The notes under the pieces: generated by a model
Told to the model about the DNA's origin: nothing
Databases searched by the model: none
Seen by the model: the letters and a program-made list of their open reading frames with translations, nothing else
From: Ruminococcaceae bacterium UBA866
Lineage (GTDB): Bacteria; Bacillota; Clostridia; Oscillospirales; Ruminococcaceae
Length of the DNA: 13,648 nt
Direction of reading: 5' to 3'
NCBI GenBank assembly: GCA_002295325.1
Contig: DBGA01000070.1
Coordinates: 23,943-37,590, forward strand
Translations under genes and position numbers: made by a program
Part shown: in pieces, positions 12,309 to 13,648 of the stretch
Layout: the number at the start of each line of letters is the position of its first letter
Position numbering within the stretch: the stretch's first letter is position 1

Positions 12309-13648
12309 ATGCTAAAGTTACTAAAGTACATGAAGAAATCAATTGTACCTATTATAGCCATTGTTGCACTGCTTTTTATACAGGCAATATGCGATTTATC
12401 TTTGCCTGATTATACATCTGGCATTGTAAATGTAGGTATTCAACAGGGTGGTATTCAAAACGCCACACCTGAAATTATTAGAAAATCAGAGTTCGATAAA
12501 ATTATTTTGTTTGTAGATGCAAATAAAAGGCAATCTGTTTTAGATAGCTACACTGCAATCAGTAAGGAAGGTCTATCCCAAGAGGATTACAATAGTTATG
12601 CCAAAAAATATCCGTCACTAGAGCAGGAGGAACTATATAAGCTTAATAAGATTGACAAGGAAACACTTGAAAGCTTGAACGCTACCCTTGCCAAACCTGA
12701 GCTGATTGTTTATAAAATGTCTCAGGGTGGAGCAGATGTCGAGGCAATGGCAGCTAAGATGATGCAAGGAATGCCAGCAAGCGCAATTCCTAAGTCTGCA
12801 AATCTGTTTGATGTGCTAAAGATGATGCCGCAAGGACAGGTCGATGCTATGACAGTGGAAATTAATAAGCAGTTTGAAAAAATGCCAGAAAGCCTGATAG
12901 AGCAAACTGCGGTAGTCTACGTTCGTGGTGAATATGCTGCCATAGGTATGGATGTTGATAAAATGCAGACAACATACATTTTTTTCGCTGGGCTCAAAAT
13001 GCTAGGTCTAGCCCTTATTAGTATGGTAGCAGCAGTTATAGTTGTGCTTCTTTCTTCAAGAATTGCAGCGTTGCTTGGTATGGATTTACGTGGAATGGTG
13101 TTCAACAAAGTTGTTGGATTTTCAAATAGAGAGTTTGATAAATTTTCTACCGCATCACTTATCACAAGAAGCACGAATGACATTCAGCAGATACAGCTTG
13201 TTATGGTAATGATGTTTAAAATTGTAATATATGCTCCTATCATAGGCATCGGTGGAATTATAAAAGTGTTACAGACGAATACATCTATGGTGTGGATTAT
13301 TGCGCTTACATTGGCGGTAGTATTTGCTGTAATGGGAACACTATTTGCACTTGCTATGCCACGCTTTAAGATAGTTCAAAAGTTAATTGACAGATTAAAC
13401 CTTGTTACTCGTGAAATTTTAATTGGTCTTTCGGTAATTCGTGCATTCAGCACCGAAAAACATGAAGAAAAGCGTTTTGATGACGCAAACAAAGATCTCA
13501 CAAAAACAAATTTATTTGTAAATAGACTTATGACATTTATGATGCCGGTTATGATGTTAATAATGAATGGTGTAACAGTGCTTATTGTATGGGTTGGTGC
13601 TAAAAATATAGACGGCGGTGTAATGCAAGTCGGAAACCTAATGGCATT
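12309..13648 (+). CDS. ABC multidrug-type exporter, N-terminal membrane portion (3' end outside window)
   Basis: The open frame continues past the right edge; 446 residues are visible and no nucleotide-binding domain is reached yet. Helix 1 lies at about 11-30. A hydrophilic, presumably extracytoplasmic stretch covers about 31-220 and contains QGGIQNATPEIIRKSEF (46-62). Helix 2 is at about 222-250, and then come the usual exporter elements: SNREFDKFSTASLITRSTND (272-291), the helix pair at about 303-350, and REILIGLSVIRAFSTEKHEE (368-387), the coupling region of ABC_membrane domains. This belongs to the long-loop exporters that often occur in pairs behind a TetR or MarR gene, so a second half-transporter may follow. 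GGAA-rich purines precede the ATG. Substrate unknown. Confidence 0.9.
   Translation, partial: MLKLLKYMKKSIVPIIAIVALLFIQAICDLSLPDYTSGIVNVGIQQGGIQNATPEIIRKSEFDKIILFVDANKRQSVLDSYTAISKEGLSQEDYNSYAKKYPSLEQEELYKLNKIDKETLESLNATLAKPELIVYKMSQGGADVEAMAAKMMQGMPASAIPKSANLFDVLKMMPQGQVDAMTVEINKQFEKMPESLIEQTAVVYVRGEYAAIGMDVDKMQTTYIFFAGLKMLGLALISMVAAVIVVLLSSRIAALLGMDLRGMVFNKVVGFSNREFDKFSTASLITRSTNDIQQIQLVMVMMFKIVIYAPIIGIGGIIKVLQTNTSMVWIIALTLAVVFAVMGTLFALAMPRFKIVQKLIDRLNLVTREILIGLSVIRAFSTEKHEEKRFDDANKDLTKTNLFVNRLMTFMMPVMMLIMNGVTVLIVWVGAKNIDGGVMQVGNLMA

Noticed and set aside
1..13648. CRISPR array, integrase, transposase, toxin-antitoxin or phage-defence module
   Set aside because: No regularly spaced repeats were seen and no proteins with such motifs were found. 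The small XRE/membrane pair has no toxin-like member.

Overview
The window is an AT-rich chromosomal segment from a Gram-positive, Clostridia-like bacterium (Bacillota). The evidence is strong AGGAGG-type Shine-Dalgarno sites, consensus sigma-A promoters with extended -10 elements, TTG and possibly GTG/ATT starts, many U-tract hairpin terminators, and families typical of gut Clostridia (Ctc/L25, PepD, Cytidylate_kin2-like kinase, PocR-AraC regulator, NahK). Most of it looks like ordinary chromosome. I see no phage genes, transposase, CRISPR array or rRNA.

Layout. 1-140 is the C-terminal end of a probable HflX GTPase (+). It converges on ctc/rplY (856-269, -) with a shared palindrome between them. 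857-1280 is mostly non-coding and ends in a terminator for a two-gene minus-strand operon: an XRE regulator (1911-1699) overlapping a small four-helix membrane protein (1712-1281). Upstream are a tRNA-Ala(GGC) gene (2205-2130, -) and the divergent dipeptidase gene pepD (2445-3896, +). A bidirectional terminator separates pepD from a cytidylate-kinase-like gene (4584-3982, -). Divergent from that is a two-gene operon of a ZIP metal transporter (4849-5646) and a HAD phosphatase (5675-6340), headed by an unusually structured 5' leader.

The most coherent system is at 6457-10547. A PocR-AraC regulator (-) is divergent from an operon encoding a sugar-1-phosphate nucleotidyltransferase, an N-acetylhexosamine 1-kinase (NahK/LnpB type) and a UDP-hexose 4-epimerase (GalE). 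Together they could convert free HexNAc to HexNAc-1-P, then UDP-HexNAc, then its C4 epimer. The epimerase carries Cys at the position (E. coli Tyr299, human Cys307) that admits N-acetylated substrates, which fits. No GH112 phosphorylase or sugar transporter lies in the window, so this looks like a stand-alone salvage cassette. The shared promoter region has 14-bp direct repeats exactly 20 bp apart that overlap elements of both divergent promoters.

The right end has a DedA-family membrane protein (10825-11445), then a TetR regulator (11666-12280) and the start of an ABC exporter (12309 to the window end). The TetR promoter is near-consensus and carries two copies of TGACAGGGTGTCA, one between -35 and -10 and one at the start site, which is a clear autorepression design. 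The exporter has a loop of about 190 residues after its first membrane helix.

Functional calls rest on motifs read by eye. No database search or folding calculation was run. Promoters, operators and structured leaders are predictions.
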